Counted from the stretch's first letter, positions 38,001 to 46,329 are shown. The stretch: 64,000 nt of DNA from Microvenator marinus (GCF_007993755.1 NZ_CP042467.1:4054001-4118000); one strand, 5' to 3'. The notes: generated by a model not told the origin, from the sequence alone. Made by a program: numbers and translations.

Positions 38001-38445
38001 TCATGAATGTCTTGACGTTCAGAATCAGTCAGGGCGAGTCGCGCCCACGCTGCACGTCAACATCGCCCAGACTGCCTTCGCTAAGGGCGATGTTGAGCTC
38101 GGGATTCTACACGCCAACAAGGTCCTTCGCGTGCTCGGGCTCGAAAAGGTTGACAGACTCTACCCTCAGATTCCGCTCCTCGTTGCGGCCGCCGAAGGCG
38201 ATTGGAAAAGCTACGAACGCCTGGTGAAGATCCTGAACGAGAAGAGCAAAGGCAGTGTTAACGAATTCGATTTCGCGGACGCCGCTGAGGTTCTTGCACG
38301 CTTGCTTGAGGCCCGCGGCGACGCCATGCGCGCCTACGAAGCCTACCAACTCGCCGGTGCACTATGGAAAGCACATGGCGATCACGGTAGGGGCGTGCTT
38401 TGCGAGCTTGAGGCCGAGCGCCTCGTCATGATGGACCCTTCTTAA
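35086..38445 (+). CDS. Ser/Thr kinase-AAA ATPase-TPR protein (paralogue B)
   Basis: 1119 residues. The start is TTG at 35086; the previous in-frame codon is a TAG, so there is no other choice. Kinase motifs: GEGAMGQVFAG, Lys35 in VVLK, HRDIKPAN (Asp139), DFG Asp158, APEQ. The second half has an ATPase with P-loop APIGRGKT (Lys396) and Walker B LLFWVDDIEEN, then TPR-like repeats. Compared with paralogue A, the P-loop lysine is kept. It overlaps the convergent GNAT-like gene by about 20 nt at its 3' end. Confidence 0.88.
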   Translation: MKIGAFQVGSPVGEGAMGQVFAGVHEATQTPVVLKFLNAEIEAQVPWANLDREIRAQAGLDHPNIVVIVDFGRVNDIEAAASNGKFSLGQAYIVMEKGELGSLERRLAKPVSWLFVKRVLLAVLDGLAHAHARGVIHRDIKPANVIGFENPMRWKLTDFGIAHHAQDGTENQATVVGTPQYMAPEQFMGAAHDFGPPTDLYALGCVAWQMVTGVTPFLEEGLMALANAHSMKELPPLEAKIHIPDGFEAWVKKLLAKSPWERFQFAADAAWELSKLSDLEANTSSSLSLPAPSLHTLGWDEETTTLVSEPPEMLVGVADPTKGPPPPCPFPGDWRRFVMASVNPLFGLSSALFNVRPAELVAREQERDRLWNMIARTSRSKRAHICVLKAPIGRGKTVLAQWFAERLLESGAANVVRVKQSQSPYAAVMEHMSLPGGEQASKVRTLAQRLGIGPEDIRLKWWLEMLDDARVPEAAASYIQAQAKFRPLLFWVDDIEENEEALGVIDKILESQDSTSRPVFILACVDTDGLVARASIESWLRSVEAHPLASVIELAPLTALEVTQVVESLLILDESAKMSLLLRAGTDPTLVTHLVQDWIRNGWLELQKNRVFSLNVDVSTASTSDSSWEERTRSALQALNSTERSCILAAAVLGLNVSKDEWATLLSRLSLTAHGVLVPSLVDAGLAVWSEKGWSFTHPYVREAVFKLSPPPAVRQWHIEAAKMLRDRTDLDALSRLAHHLFEAQEFSAAVRAHDKAAKLSSKRGNLLLACQHTQAYLQILSAFPDREDEALLAKLRFSELTRRRLGYYLAEEEENLQQIIARASEAKWPEVEFHALQTYGDFLTNQRRWDESKAVLNASIRLGEKNGWNLWKSVARLADCHFYAGELQESYDTYVKALDYVETEDNLAWCHFGVGYVLLLQGHHSKAREHLTEAKALYDSQGDPLSAAAVKSSIADLDRYEKRYDVALTKYHECLDVQNQSGRVAPTLHVNIAQTAFAKGDVELGILHANKVLRVLGLEKVDRLYPQIPLLVAAAEGDWKSYERLVKILNEKSKGSVNEFDFADAAEVLARLLEARGDAMRAYEAYQLAGALWKAHGDHGRGVLCELEAERLVMMDPS

Positions 38446-39577
38446 ACGCGCCCTGCGCGTCCAAAAGCTCGATATTTCGCTCAACGCCTTGGCGCTCGTG
38501 CTCGAGGAATCGACCAATGGCGTCGCTTAGCCGTGGGTCGGCGATCCAATGTGCGGAATGGGTAGCCGTCGCCTCAAATCCTCGGTCGTGTTTGTGCTCT
38601 CCACCTGCGCCTGGCTCAAAGACCTGCACGCCGTTTTGGATGCACCACTCGATGCTCGTGTACATGCAGACCTCAAAATGCGCGAACTCCACGTCGCGCT
38701 CGGCTCCCCAGTAGCGGCCGTAGAGCCGATCACCCTTGCGGATATTGAACGCCCCGCCAAAAATCTCGCCGTTTTGTTCGGCAAAGACAATGTGCAGGTG
38801 TTCAGGCATCTGCTTCAAGATCTCTTTGAAGAACGCCCGGGTCAGGTACTGCGAGCCCCAGTAGAATTTATGAACCGTGTTCCGATAGTATTTGTACATA
38901 CGGTCCATCAATTCCGGCGTCAGCTCGTCTCCGCCTAGAATTCGCGTCGCAACCCCGTTTTCTCCAAGTATTCTGCGCTCCCGCCTGATATTCGCTCGCC
39001 GCTTGGACTTCAATTCACCCAAGAAATCATCAAAGGTCTCGTAGCCGTGATTCTTCCAGTGGTACTGAATTCCCTGCCGCTGCAAGAGCCCCATCTCGCC
39101 CATCGCCTCCCACTCGTCCTCTAGGACAAAGTTGAAGTGCAGAGACGAAAGCCCAATCTCCTTGGCCAACTCAATGGCGGCATTGACCAGGGTCTCGCGC
39201 GTCTTCAGCCGCTCTTGAGCACTGAGATGAGGCGCCACCAAAAGCCGCACCCCGGTCACCGGTGAAAACGGAGAGGCGACGACGCCTTTCGGGTAGTAGG
39301 GGATGCCAGCACGATGCGCCGCATCTGCCCAACTCCAATCAAAAACGAACTCGCCCTGGGAATGCGTCTTGAGGAAGAGTGGAGCAGCGCCCACGAGCCC
39401 GCCAGAGGCGTTTTTGAGCGTGAGGATGAGTGGATACCAGCCTGACTCTTGGTCGAGGCATCCGGAGCGTTCTAGGGCGACTAGGAAGCCCCATTCCATG
39501 AAGGGCGAGCCTTCTCCCACCAGCGCATTCCACGCTGCCTTCTCAATGCCTTCAATTCGTTTGTGAGTCTCAATCAT
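38426..39577 (-). CDS. FemAB/peptidoglycan-recognition-like GNAT protein (DUF482-type)
   Basis: About 383 residues with two GNAT-like halves. The segment from LFLKTHSQGEFVFDWSWADAAHRAGIPYYPK into VASPFSPVTGVRLLV is the family's signature, as is ELKSKRRANIRRERRI in the second half. The proteins are annotated as peptidogalycan biosynthesis or recognition proteins; the biochemical reaction is not firmly known. The start at 39577 (MIETHKR) is chosen because the longer ORF to 39637 overlaps the SMR gene. It may be cotranscribed with gdx (52-nt gap). Confidence 0.8.
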   Translation of the reverse strand: MIETHKRIEGIEKAAWNALVGEGSPFMEWGFLVALERSGCLDQESGWYPLILTLKNASGGLVGAAPLFLKTHSQGEFVFDWSWADAAHRAGIPYYPKGVVASPFSPVTGVRLLVAPHLSAQERLKTRETLVNAAIELAKEIGLSSLHFNFVLEDEWEAMGEMGLLQRQGIQYHWKNHGYETFDDFLGELKSKRRANIRRERRILGENGVATRILGGDELTPELMDRMYKYYRNTVHKFYWGSQYLTRAFFKEILKQMPEHLHIVFAEQNGEIFGGAFNIRKGDRLYGRYWGAERDVEFAHFEVCMYTSIEWCIQNGVQVFEPGAGGEHKHDRGFEATATHSAHWIADPRLSDAIGRFLEHERQGVERNIELLDAQGAFKKGPS

Positions 39578-39629
39578 AATTAGAACCCCTCGTGTGATGC
39601 TTCCTAACCCACACAGATTCAGTTCGAGC

Positions 39630-39944
39630 TCACGCACTCACCTTGAGACCAACGATCGAAACCACAAGCAGGATCAAAAAGAAGACCCGCGATGGATTTA
39701 AAGGCTCGTCAAAGAGAACAACTCCACCAATGGTCGCGCCAACCACGCCAATTCCGACCCAGACCCCGTAGGCCGTTCCAATCGGCAAGGTTTTGGCTGC
39801 CTGAGCCAACATCCACATGCTCGCAACGATCGCCGTGGCGGTCAGAATGCTTGGCCCCACCCGAGTAAAACCTTCTGTGTATTTGAGTCCGAGCGTCCAG
39901 ACGACTTCGAGCAATCCCGCAACGACCAATACGAACCAAGCCAT
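39630..39944 (-). CDS. gdx: SMR-family guanidinium exporter Gdx (SugE type)
   Basis: 104 residues with four transmembrane helices. The conserved Glu sits in helix 1 (LLEVVWTLGLKYTEGFTR), and helix 3 reads LPIGTAYGVWVGIGVVGA, the Gdx/SugE pattern rather than EmrE. Gdx exports guanidinium in exchange for protons and works as a dual-topology dimer. It has a GGAGG ribosome-binding site 4 nt before ATG, and immediately upstream is a guanidine-III riboswitch, which supports the substrate assignment. Confidence 0.93.
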   Translation of the reverse strand: MAWFVLVVAGLLEVVWTLGLKYTEGFTRVGPSILTATAIVASMWMLAQAAKTLPIGTAYGVWVGIGVVGATIGGVVLFDEPLNPSRVFFLILLVVSIVGLKVSA

Positions 39945-39955
39945 GGTGCCTCCAT

Positions 39956-39995
39956 AGCCCGTCGTTCCTACCTGGTACGGGTCTCCTCGTCAGGG
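39956..39995 (-). promoter_or_regulatory. guanidine-III (ykkC-III) riboswitch
   Basis: Read on the minus strand, the leader contains CCTG, then ACGAGG, then a CCCGTACC segment, then AGGT, AGGA and GACGGGCT. This matches the conserved pattern of the ykkC-III aptamer, including ACGAGG, CGUACC and GACGG in the right order. The CCTG/CAGG pseudoknot helix and the CCCGT/ACGGG helix can both form. It ends 2 nt before the GGAGG of gdx, so ligand binding should act on translation initiation of the exporter. The aptamer is about 40 nt, as in known examples. Confidence 0.85.
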
Positions 39996-40016
39996 CTCGA
40001 TAGAGCAGGTTGAAGG

Positions 40017-41345
40017 CTACAACGAGTAGCCAATTGTCACGGTGCCGATATGCAATGTGTCGGAAGACGAGATCGGGTCTGGATCAGAAGGTGAACCGAC
40101 GACCACCGGCTCTGGATGACTCGGCGAAATCATGCGGAAATTATAACCGACCTTAACGCCGATCGATTCCGAGAGATTGAAACCGAGTCCGGCTTTACCC
40201 TCGAATCCGAGCGTCAAACCATCAACCTCACCAAATGCACTGTCGGAATTGTTCACGCCAAACGCTGGCAACACACCACCGCCACCAAAGAGTGTGATCA
40301 CACCCGCTGAGTAATTGGCCATAAGCCCGATACGCCCCGACATGTACTGGTTACCCGTGTAGAACGGATTCTTCGCGATCGTGATACTCCACGCTTCGGC
40401 ACCGCCGTATACATCCAGCATGAACTCTGGAGAGAAGGCCTTGGTGAACACGAGCTCAGCACCGATCTGCGCGTAATCACTGGCGTACTCGGTTTCCTGA
40501 TCGAACAAGGTAGTGAAAGGCGCGTACCCTCCGAAGACCGCGATGCCGAATGCCGAACTCCCCTCGGAAAATACAGCGGCCGTGTACTCAAGGCGAGCTG
40601 AAATGCCTACAAATGGACTCTTATGGTCGAGCTCAAAGCCGTCCTCCGAGGTCATGTTGAACGAGCGCGAACCAATCAACGCGCCAAAATCCACGCTAAA
40701 CCCGGGCTCAAGCCCAAACTCGCCCTGGCGCTTTGCAATCACGGACTCCTTAATCGAGTCGCTTTCTTCCTCCTCTTCGACTTCCTCTTCTTCCTCAACT
40801 TCGGCCACTTCCTCAGGCTCGTCGTCCTGATAGGCATCCCAGCCACCCTCATCACGGAAAGCCACCACTTTAGGCACCAGCGTACCGAACGCTTCTTTCA
40901 GAATATCACGAGCCTGTGCCTTTGTTGGCCGCCCACGCTTAATATCTCTGCGCACGTCGGCGACTTCTTCACCGCTCGGGCCGATCACTACCACCTGGAG
41001 TTTTCGCCCTTTGGAGAAAACGTCCAAAATCATGATCGACTCAATATCGAGCTTCTTCATGACCTGTCTGAATTCTTTAGCGCTCGATTGACGGCGCTTT
41101 CCGTTGCGGAAGTCTTTACGCGACACGCCCACAGCGTCCGCCGCATCCCAGATCTTGTCGGAGTCCTTGACCTTAATGTCTGGACTGGCCTCCAAGTACT
41201 CTAGGATCAGGTCGTAGGCATTCTGCCCACCGGACACTGAAGCATCCACAAACGCCATGCGCAGCGGGTCCGCTGCCCACGCACTCGCGGGGAAGAATAC
41301 GCAGAGCACGACGAACAAAGCCAAGAATCGTCGGAGATTTTGCAT
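40017..41345 (-). CDS. exported protein with C-terminal beta-barrel-like domain
   Basis: 442 residues. A Sec signal (FLALFVVLCVFFPASAWA) is followed by a periplasmic helical domain (about 25-165), a very acidic segment (residues 170-200, mostly Glu), and a C-terminal 230-residue stretch of alternating strands with aromatic ends (FGIAVFGGYAPF, AGLGFNLSESIGVKVGYNF) closing in a Leu-ended strand (GTVTIGYSL), consistent with an outer-membrane barrel. Family is not recognised. Confidence 0.7.
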   Translation of the reverse strand: MQNLRRFLALFVVLCVFFPASAWAADPLRMAFVDASVSGGQNAYDLILEYLEASPDIKVKDSDKIWDAADAVGVSRKDFRNGKRRQSSAKEFRQVMKKLDIESIMILDVFSKGRKLQVVVIGPSGEEVADVRRDIKRGRPTKAQARDILKEAFGTLVPKVVAFRDEGGWDAYQDDEPEEVAEVEEEEEVEEEEESDSIKESVIAKRQGEFGLEPGFSVDFGALIGSRSFNMTSEDGFELDHKSPFVGISARLEYTAAVFSEGSSAFGIAVFGGYAPFTTLFDQETEYASDYAQIGAELVFTKAFSPEFMLDVYGGAEAWSITIAKNPFYTGNQYMSGRIGLMANYSAGVITLFGGGGVLPAFGVNNSDSAFGEVDGLTLGFEGKAGLGFNLSESIGVKVGYNFRMISPSHPEPVVVGSPSDPDPISSSDTLHIGTVTIGYSL

Positions 41346-41404
41346 AGATAAGGCTCAGGACTAAAGGACTGACATACAACATTTGCAGTCCCCGGAGTGT
41401 AATC

Positions 41405-41423
41405 AAAAATGGCGACTTCGCCA
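41405..41423 (-). terminator. rho-independent terminator of the E2 gene
   Basis: On the minus strand TGGCG, AAGT loop, CGCCA, followed directly by TTTTT (41409-41405). It lies 20 nt after the E2 stop and upstream of the barrel-like gene. Confidence 0.75.
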
Positions 41424-41442
41424 ATTCAGAGTCGCATTCAGA

Positions 41443-42720
41443 TCAAACTTGCCAGTTTTCAATCACTTCGCGCATCCGAAGCATGAATCTATCGGCCGTC
41501 GCGCCATCCACAACGCGATGATCGAAGCTCATGCACCAGATCGAAGTCGGCCGAACCATGATCGCGTCCGTCTTCTGATCCACCACAACCCGCTTCTTAA
41601 TCGCACCCGTCGCCATGATCGCGGTTTGAGGCTGATTGATAATCGGCACGCCAAACTCAGAGCCGAAGATTCCAGGGTTCGTCAGGGTGAACGTACCACC
41701 TTTGACCTCGTCCGGCTTAAGGCGCTTGGTCCGCGCACGCTCCGCAAGGTCTGTGACTGCTCGGGCAACGCCAAGCAAACTCATCTCATCCACATTGCGA
41801 ATCACTGGTACGATCAGGCTCTCGCCCTGATCCACAGCCATGCCGATATTGATATCGCCTCGGTAGATCACGTGATCTCCGTCGAGTGACGAATTCACCA
41901 TCGGGAAGGCAGCCAGCGCTTCGGCGGCGGCCTTAATCAAGAATGCCGTGAACGTCAGGCGCACACCACGATCTGCGAATTCAGCGCTCATGGCCTTCTT
42001 TGCCGCCCAAACGTTCGTGAAGTCCACCTCGTGGACCGTCTGAGCGTGGGCGGAGGTCTGACGGCTCGCGATCATATGCCGCGCAATCGCGAGGCGCTGC
42101 GGTGAGAGCGGCTCGATACGGTCGCGTCCGCCGATATCTACAGGCGTGTGATGCGGCTGGATAGGCTTGCCAGCAGGGCGCGCGGCGGTCGTACCACCCA
42201 CGTGTTTTCCTGCCTCGATGTATTCCATAATGTCTTGCTTGGTCACGCGGCCTGAGAGCCCAGATCCCGCGATGGAAGAGATGTCCTGAATGCCATGCTC
42301 AGCAGCGATCTTTCGTACCAGCGGCGTGGACTTCGTGCGGCGCAGCTCTTCGATACTCTCGTTGCCGCTCGTTTCAACCTTAGGCGCGCTCACGGGAGCG
42401 GCGACCTGCGGGGCACTCGCGCCATTCGCGCCATTTGGGGCTGGCTTCTCCTCAGCCTCTGGTGCGGCCGTGATCTTTCCATCGGTGTCCAAGATAGCCA
42501 CTACGTGGTTGATCTCAACGGTCTGACCGGGCTGAACCCGGATCTCCACCAAAATACCATCCGTAGGGCTTGGAATCTCAGCATCCACCTTATCTGTGGT
42601 GATCTCAAAAAGAGGTTCATCGCGCTCCACACGCTCCCCAATCTGCTTAAGCCATTGCGTCAACGTCCCTTCGGCTACCGATTCGCCCATCTGGGGCATG
42701 ACTACTTCTGTGCGCATTGC
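41443..42720 (-). CDS. 2-oxoacid dehydrogenase E2 (dihydrolipoyl acyltransferase)
   Basis: About 425 residues with the standard E2 layout: an N-terminal lipoyl domain (lipoylated Lys in ITTDKVDAE), an Ala/Pro/Asn-rich linker, an E1/E3-binding peripheral subunit domain (STPLVRKIAAEHGIQD, about 125-165), and the CoA acyltransferase domain with the active-site FDHRVVDG near the end. It transfers an acyl group from lipoamide to CoA in a branched-chain 2-oxoacid or 2-oxoglutarate complex; sequence alone does not say which. E1 and E3 genes are not next to it. The start at 42720 (MRTEVVMPQMGES) fits the lipoyl domain. A terminator-like hairpin sits 13 nt upstream. Confidence 0.92.
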   Translation of the reverse strand, partial: AMRTEVVMPQMGESVAEGTLTQWLKQIGERVERDEPLFEITTDKVDAEIPSPTDGILVEIRVQPGQTVEINHVVAILDTDGKITAAPEAEEKPAPNGANGASAPQVAAPVSAPKVETSGNESIEELRRTKSTPLVRKIAAEHGIQDISSIAGSGLSGRVTKQDIMEYIEAGKHVGGTTAARPAGKPIQPHHTPVDIGGRDRIEPLSPQRLAIARHMIASRQTSAHAQTVHEVDFTNVWAAKKAMSAEFADRGVRLTFTAFLIKAAAEALAAFPMVNSSLDGDHVIYRGDINIGMAVDQGESLIVPVIRNVDEMSLLGVARAVTDLAERARTKRLKPDEVKGGTFTLTNPGIFGSEFGVPIINQPQTAIMATGAIKKRVVVDQKTDAIMVRPTSIWCMSFDHRVVDGATADRFMLRMREVIENWQV

Positions 42721-42732
42721 GAACCTCTCAAC

Positions 42733-42762
42733 GAAAAATGCCACGTGATCTCACGTGGCATT
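42733..42762 (-). terminator. strong hairpin plus T-tract upstream of the E2 gene
   Basis: On the minus strand AATGCCACGTGA pairs with TCACGTGGCATT (12 bp, 2-nt loop), followed by TTTTTCG. It lies about 40 nt after the stop of the Cys-rich lipoprotein gene and ends 13 nt before the E2 ATG, so it may terminate that gene or attenuate E2. Confidence 0.75.
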
Positions 42763-42802
42763 GTCTACTTCAAGGTGATGGACGGCCGCAAGTCTCTTAG
42801 CC

Positions 42803-43858
42803 TTATGGAGAGTCTTGACCAAGGCACGCGGCGAGCGCGTCGGTCTGTGCAAAACCGCATTGGCCGTTGGAATTGCAGCCGCACGAGGTCGTTGGCTCGT
42901 CGTAACATGCGTATTCAGGAAGGTATTCACACGTGGTCGCGATCTGTTGAGACGCGCAGATCTGACCGCTGCAGCCCGTTCGGAAGCAGTCCGCGTCCGT
43001 GACACACTCGTTTCCGGTCAGCGCTTCGCATTGGATCGTGACACCGCACATCGTCTCCGTATGACAGCCAGCTGGGTCGCTACAAGTCTGGACTTCACGA
43101 TATCCGGCTGGGCACACAGGGTAGGCGAGGCAGTCAACCGCGGTCTCTTGGCAGTAGATCGTGTGACCGCAAATCGAATGCTCAGTGCAGGTCGTCGGGT
43201 CCACATTCGGGTCACAGCCATCAACTTCCAAAGTCCCTTCGGGGCACACGGGATAAGCTTCGCATTGGTAGATTGGCTGCTCGCAAAGGATCGTCGCGCC
43301 GCACTCCGTCACTTCATGGCAGTCTCCAAGGTTGGTGTCGCCGTAGGAACAAGCCTGAACCTCTTCGTAGCCCTCGGGACACACTGGGATAGCTGCACAC
43401 TGCACAGAGTCCATGCAGATGATCGTGCTGCCACAAAGTGACTCTTCCACACATGACGCGTCAGCCGGGCAGGTCTCAACTTCCACATAGCCGGGCTGGC
43501 ATGAAGGGTAGGCAAGGCATGAACTGAGCTGATCCTCGGCGCAGTAGATGGTCACGCCACACATCGAGCTCTCTTCGCAATCCTCGATTCCCTCGCACGA
43601 TTCGACTTCGATCTCGTCGTCAGCGCACACAGGAATCGCCAGGCAGTTTACGGCACAATCCGGATCTGCGTTGGGGCAAAACTCGTCGCAGATGCCGTCT
43701 CCGTACCACCCATAGGCTTCGCAGAGATCGCGCGCATCACCTTTCTGGACCCGCTCCGCTTCCTCCTTGGTTAGACGCGATCCGTCCTCCGAAGGAGGCG
43801 CGATACATCCGGTCAAAATCACTCCCAAACATCCAATCAATAAGCTGAGTTTCTTCAT
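42803..43858 (-). CDS. Cys-rich repeat lipoprotein with eight-cysteine-cluster domain
   Basis: 351 residues with a lipobox (VILTGC, Cys17). About five repeats of 35-45 residues follow, each built on AxPxCPEGYxEVxxC...C...LCGxTIxC. The C-terminal 70 residues have an eight-cysteine pattern (CVTDADCFRTGCSGQICA...CEYLPEYACY...CGCNSNGQCGF) seen in exported proteins of Bradymonadales-type bacteria. Many disulfides are expected, so it should be a stable surface protein. Function is unknown. Start ATG 43858. Confidence 0.8.
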   Translation of the reverse strand: MKKLSLLIGCLGVILTGCIAPPSEDGSRLTKEEAERVQKGDARDLCEAYGWYGDGICDEFCPNADPDCAVNCLAIPVCADDEIEVESCEGIEDCEESSMCGVTIYCAEDQLSSCLAYPSCQPGYVEVETCPADASCVEESLCGSTIICMDSVQCAAIPVCPEGYEEVQACSYGDTNLGDCHEVTECGATILCEQPIYQCEAYPVCPEGTLEVDGCDPNVDPTTCTEHSICGHTIYCQETAVDCLAYPVCPAGYREVQTCSDPAGCHTETMCGVTIQCEALTGNECVTDADCFRTGCSGQICASQQIATTCEYLPEYACYDEPTTSCGCNSNGQCGFAQTDALAACLGQDSP

Positions 43859-44006
43859 TCGGGTCTCCTAATCACGCCGTTTTCTAATCTTGGAGACATA
43901 TTATTCAGCTTTCGTGCCAAACACCGCTTGCCGCTAGTTTGCTGGACTTCGCGTGGTTTAGCTCCCCAGGTGTCTCAGTTTTCCGAGAGATCGAAGAACT
44001 CGAGAT

Positions 44007-44534
44007 CTAGAAATTTGATGCGCCTCGGCCCGCGGCGACACCCGCGTCGACAAGGCGATGGGCAATGACCTCGAGTAGCTCGAAAATCCGCATGATGGCA
44101 CGATCGTTTTCCGGCCTCGATTCACGAGACGTCATCAGCTCAAAGGCCTTGGCGAAGAGGTCTTCCACCAATTTGCCGCAAGCACTCAAGAACTCTTTGC
44201 GCCAGGACTCGAAAGCAGGAGTCGAACCCAAGGACTTCAGAATCCCTTCGAGTTGAACCACCGTCTCCAGAATCTCACCGGCATCCGGCAAACTCTGTCC
44301 GAGCTCTCGAAACTCCTCGAGAATGTCTTCGAAAAGCCCAACGAGGTCGGGTGCGTCTTCTTCACCAAGGCTCGACACCAAGAATCGAATCTTGAGCCCC
44401 GCGGCTAAAAGCGATTGCGCAAGACCCAAGAGCTTTGGAGTGCCCAGATTACCCAGGATCCCCATCAGTTCGATGAGTCGCGTGTGCCAACGCCCCGAGT
44501 CGAGCTCCTCTGAAACTTCTGAAAGGTCCATCAT
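44007..44534 (-). CDS. hypothetical helical protein
   Basis: 175 residues, mostly amphipathic helix (LIELMGILGNLGTPKLLGLAQSLLAAGLKIRFLV; LVGLFEDILEEFREL). No signal peptide and no recognised family. Its ATG follows the stop of the upstream lipoprotein gene directly (zero gap), so it is the last gene of the four-gene leftward set. ATG 44534 or 44531. Confidence 0.6.
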   Translation of the reverse strand: MMDLSEVSEELDSGRWHTRLIELMGILGNLGTPKLLGLAQSLLAAGLKIRFLVSSLGEEDAPDLVGLFEDILEEFRELGQSLPDAGEILETVVQLEGILKSLGSTPAFESWRKEFLSACGKLVEDLFAKAFELMTSRESRPENDRAIMRIFELLEVIAHRLVDAGVAAGRGASNF

Positions 44535-46325
44535 TCAGTCCACAACCAGCGGTTTTTTCATCTCCATCTGCCAGCGTATCATTTCCAATTCGCCCTGGGT
44601 ATGGGGCGAAATCCGAGCCTCAATCGCACCCAACCTCTGCGCGATCCTGCCGTACTCGATCTCTGAGTACGCAGACTGCTCCGACAAAAACCGCACGAGC
44701 CAAATCGGCTCCGCCCTGAAGAACGCGATATCGTCCTCGCCGCGGTCTTGAAATTGCGGATCCCCCGGCGTTGTCTCGCGATCATTGACTTCCTGCGCAA
44801 AGAAGAGATTCTTCGAAGGAAGAAAGACTGTGCTCCCCGAACTCCCCGTCAAACTCAGGCTTTCGACGCTATCCGGCACAACTCCCGCCACGGGGTTCGG
44901 GGCGGCCTCACCGTTGAGGTGTGCGTGCAAGATCTGGAAAAAACTCGCCACATCGCGTGCCGCGTCCTGTCTGCGATCGGCAGGCCGTTCCTTGAGGTGC
45001 GCCAAGATCTGGAGGTTCTGATTTTGCGAGATCTCCAGCACATCTGCACCGTCTAGCGCACCCACCAAACTCGCCCACGGCTCCGAAAACGCCTCAGGAG
45101 CCGCATCCAAGAGGTTTCCGGCGATCAGAGCTAGGCTCCTGAAAAGCGTGAACATGTAGACGAAGTCTTCGGGGTCTTCATTGTCTATGAACTGCAAGCC
45201 CCGCTCGGCATCCGGGAGCTTGAGGTAGCGTGCCCGCTCGTCGTTCAAGGGTCTCAAGTCCATGAAGAAGCCGATGTCTGAGGTGCCGGAATCGATGCCA
45301 CCCAAGGCGCTCGAACGCATTCGCGGCGCGCCATCCCCGAGCAGAAAGTCCATCGAGAACCCCGACGAGCTCAAGGTATATCGCGACATCGGAAGCTCTT
45401 GGCTTCGCACCTCAAACGCCTGAGACCCGCGAATAGCCTGGGCCACAAGCTTGCTCAAATAGGCGGAACGCTCGTCGATGCTGACTCGGTTCGAAAGGCC
45501 GAGCGCGCGCGAATACGCGGTGGCTCGCGCAAAAGTCGCCGCCGTTTCTTGATGAACCGAGATTGAGATCAACGAAGACTCCGGAAAAACCGGAGCCTTA
45601 GGAGCACCTCTTTTGAACCCCCGCGCACGCTTGAGCGCGCTTATCGCCTCGCGCTCCCGGGTCTCGGTGGTGGAATGAGTCGAGACAAAAACCACGTCGA
45701 TCTCCGATTGGACCGGCCCAACATTAACCCATATCCAGGGAAAGGACGTATCCGAAGGTCCCCAGATTCCTTCCTCCCGCAGTGTGTACGACGCGGTCTT
45801 GAGCGCATCCGAGACAAAATTCCTAAGAACATTCTCCGTGTGCGTCGGTACGATCATTCGAAACCCGAGGACCGGCGCGTTTACCGTGGGCTGTTGGCCC
45901 GCCTCAATCGCATCCATCCATCCGTCTTGAACTACCGGATGGACCGCCAGAACGATGGGACGCTCAGCATCGACTCCTATTCCATGCCAGGTCGCATCGA
46001 GCGTCGGATCACCGCCTGCGGTCGAGGAAAACAACTTCCAATAGAGGTTCGCCATTCGAATCATGCTCGCCCCTTGGGCGCCCCAATTTTCAGGTTCCGC
46101 GGAGAACCAGTCCAGCACGAATTTCACGCTCTTCAGGAGGTCGCGCCCATGAATCTCAGCCACGATCGGGGAGTTTTCGGGAAGAATCTCGACGAGTCCT
46201 CCCCACGGTTCTTCAACAATTGGTGCTTGGGCTGCCTTTTGAGTGGCACACGCGCTCAAGACGCATATGCAAAAGAAAAGGATAGAGCTGAGCGTCAGAA
46301 GGCTTTTGATCTTGGTTCGAATCAT
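44535..46325 (-). CDS. lipoprotein of unknown function
   Basis: About 596 residues from ATG 46325 (a longer frame to 46421 overlaps the SixA gene and is rejected). The signal peptide ends in a lipobox (CVLSAC). The mature protein is mixed alpha/beta with a W-G-G-x-x-x-x-x-P-E-N-S-P-I-V motif near the start, resembling DUF3352-like exported proteins, but this is uncertain. It sits between SixA and the helical protein in a coupled array. Confidence 0.65.
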   Translation of the reverse strand: MIRTKIKSLLTLSSILFFCICVLSACATQKAAQAPIVEEPWGGLVEILPENSPIVAEIHGRDLLKSVKFVLDWFSAEPENWGAQGASMIRMANLYWKLFSSTAGGDPTLDATWHGIGVDAERPIVLAVHPVVQDGWMDAIEAGQQPTVNAPVLGFRMIVPTHTENVLRNFVSDALKTASYTLREEGIWGPSDTSFPWIWVNVGPVQSEIDVVFVSTHSTTETREREAISALKRARGFKRGAPKAPVFPESSLISISVHQETAATFARATAYSRALGLSNRVSIDERSAYLSKLVAQAIRGSQAFEVRSQELPMSRYTLSSSGFSMDFLLGDGAPRMRSSALGGIDSGTSDIGFFMDLRPLNDERARYLKLPDAERGLQFIDNEDPEDFVYMFTLFRSLALIAGNLLDAAPEAFSEPWASLVGALDGADVLEISQNQNLQILAHLKERPADRRQDAARDVASFFQILHAHLNGEAAPNPVAGVVPDSVESLSLTGSSGSTVFLPSKNLFFAQEVNDRETTPGDPQFQDRGEDDIAFFRAEPIWLVRFLSEQSAYSEIEYGRIAQRLGAIEARISPHTQGELEMIRWQMEMKKPLVVD

Positions 46326-46329
46326 CTCG

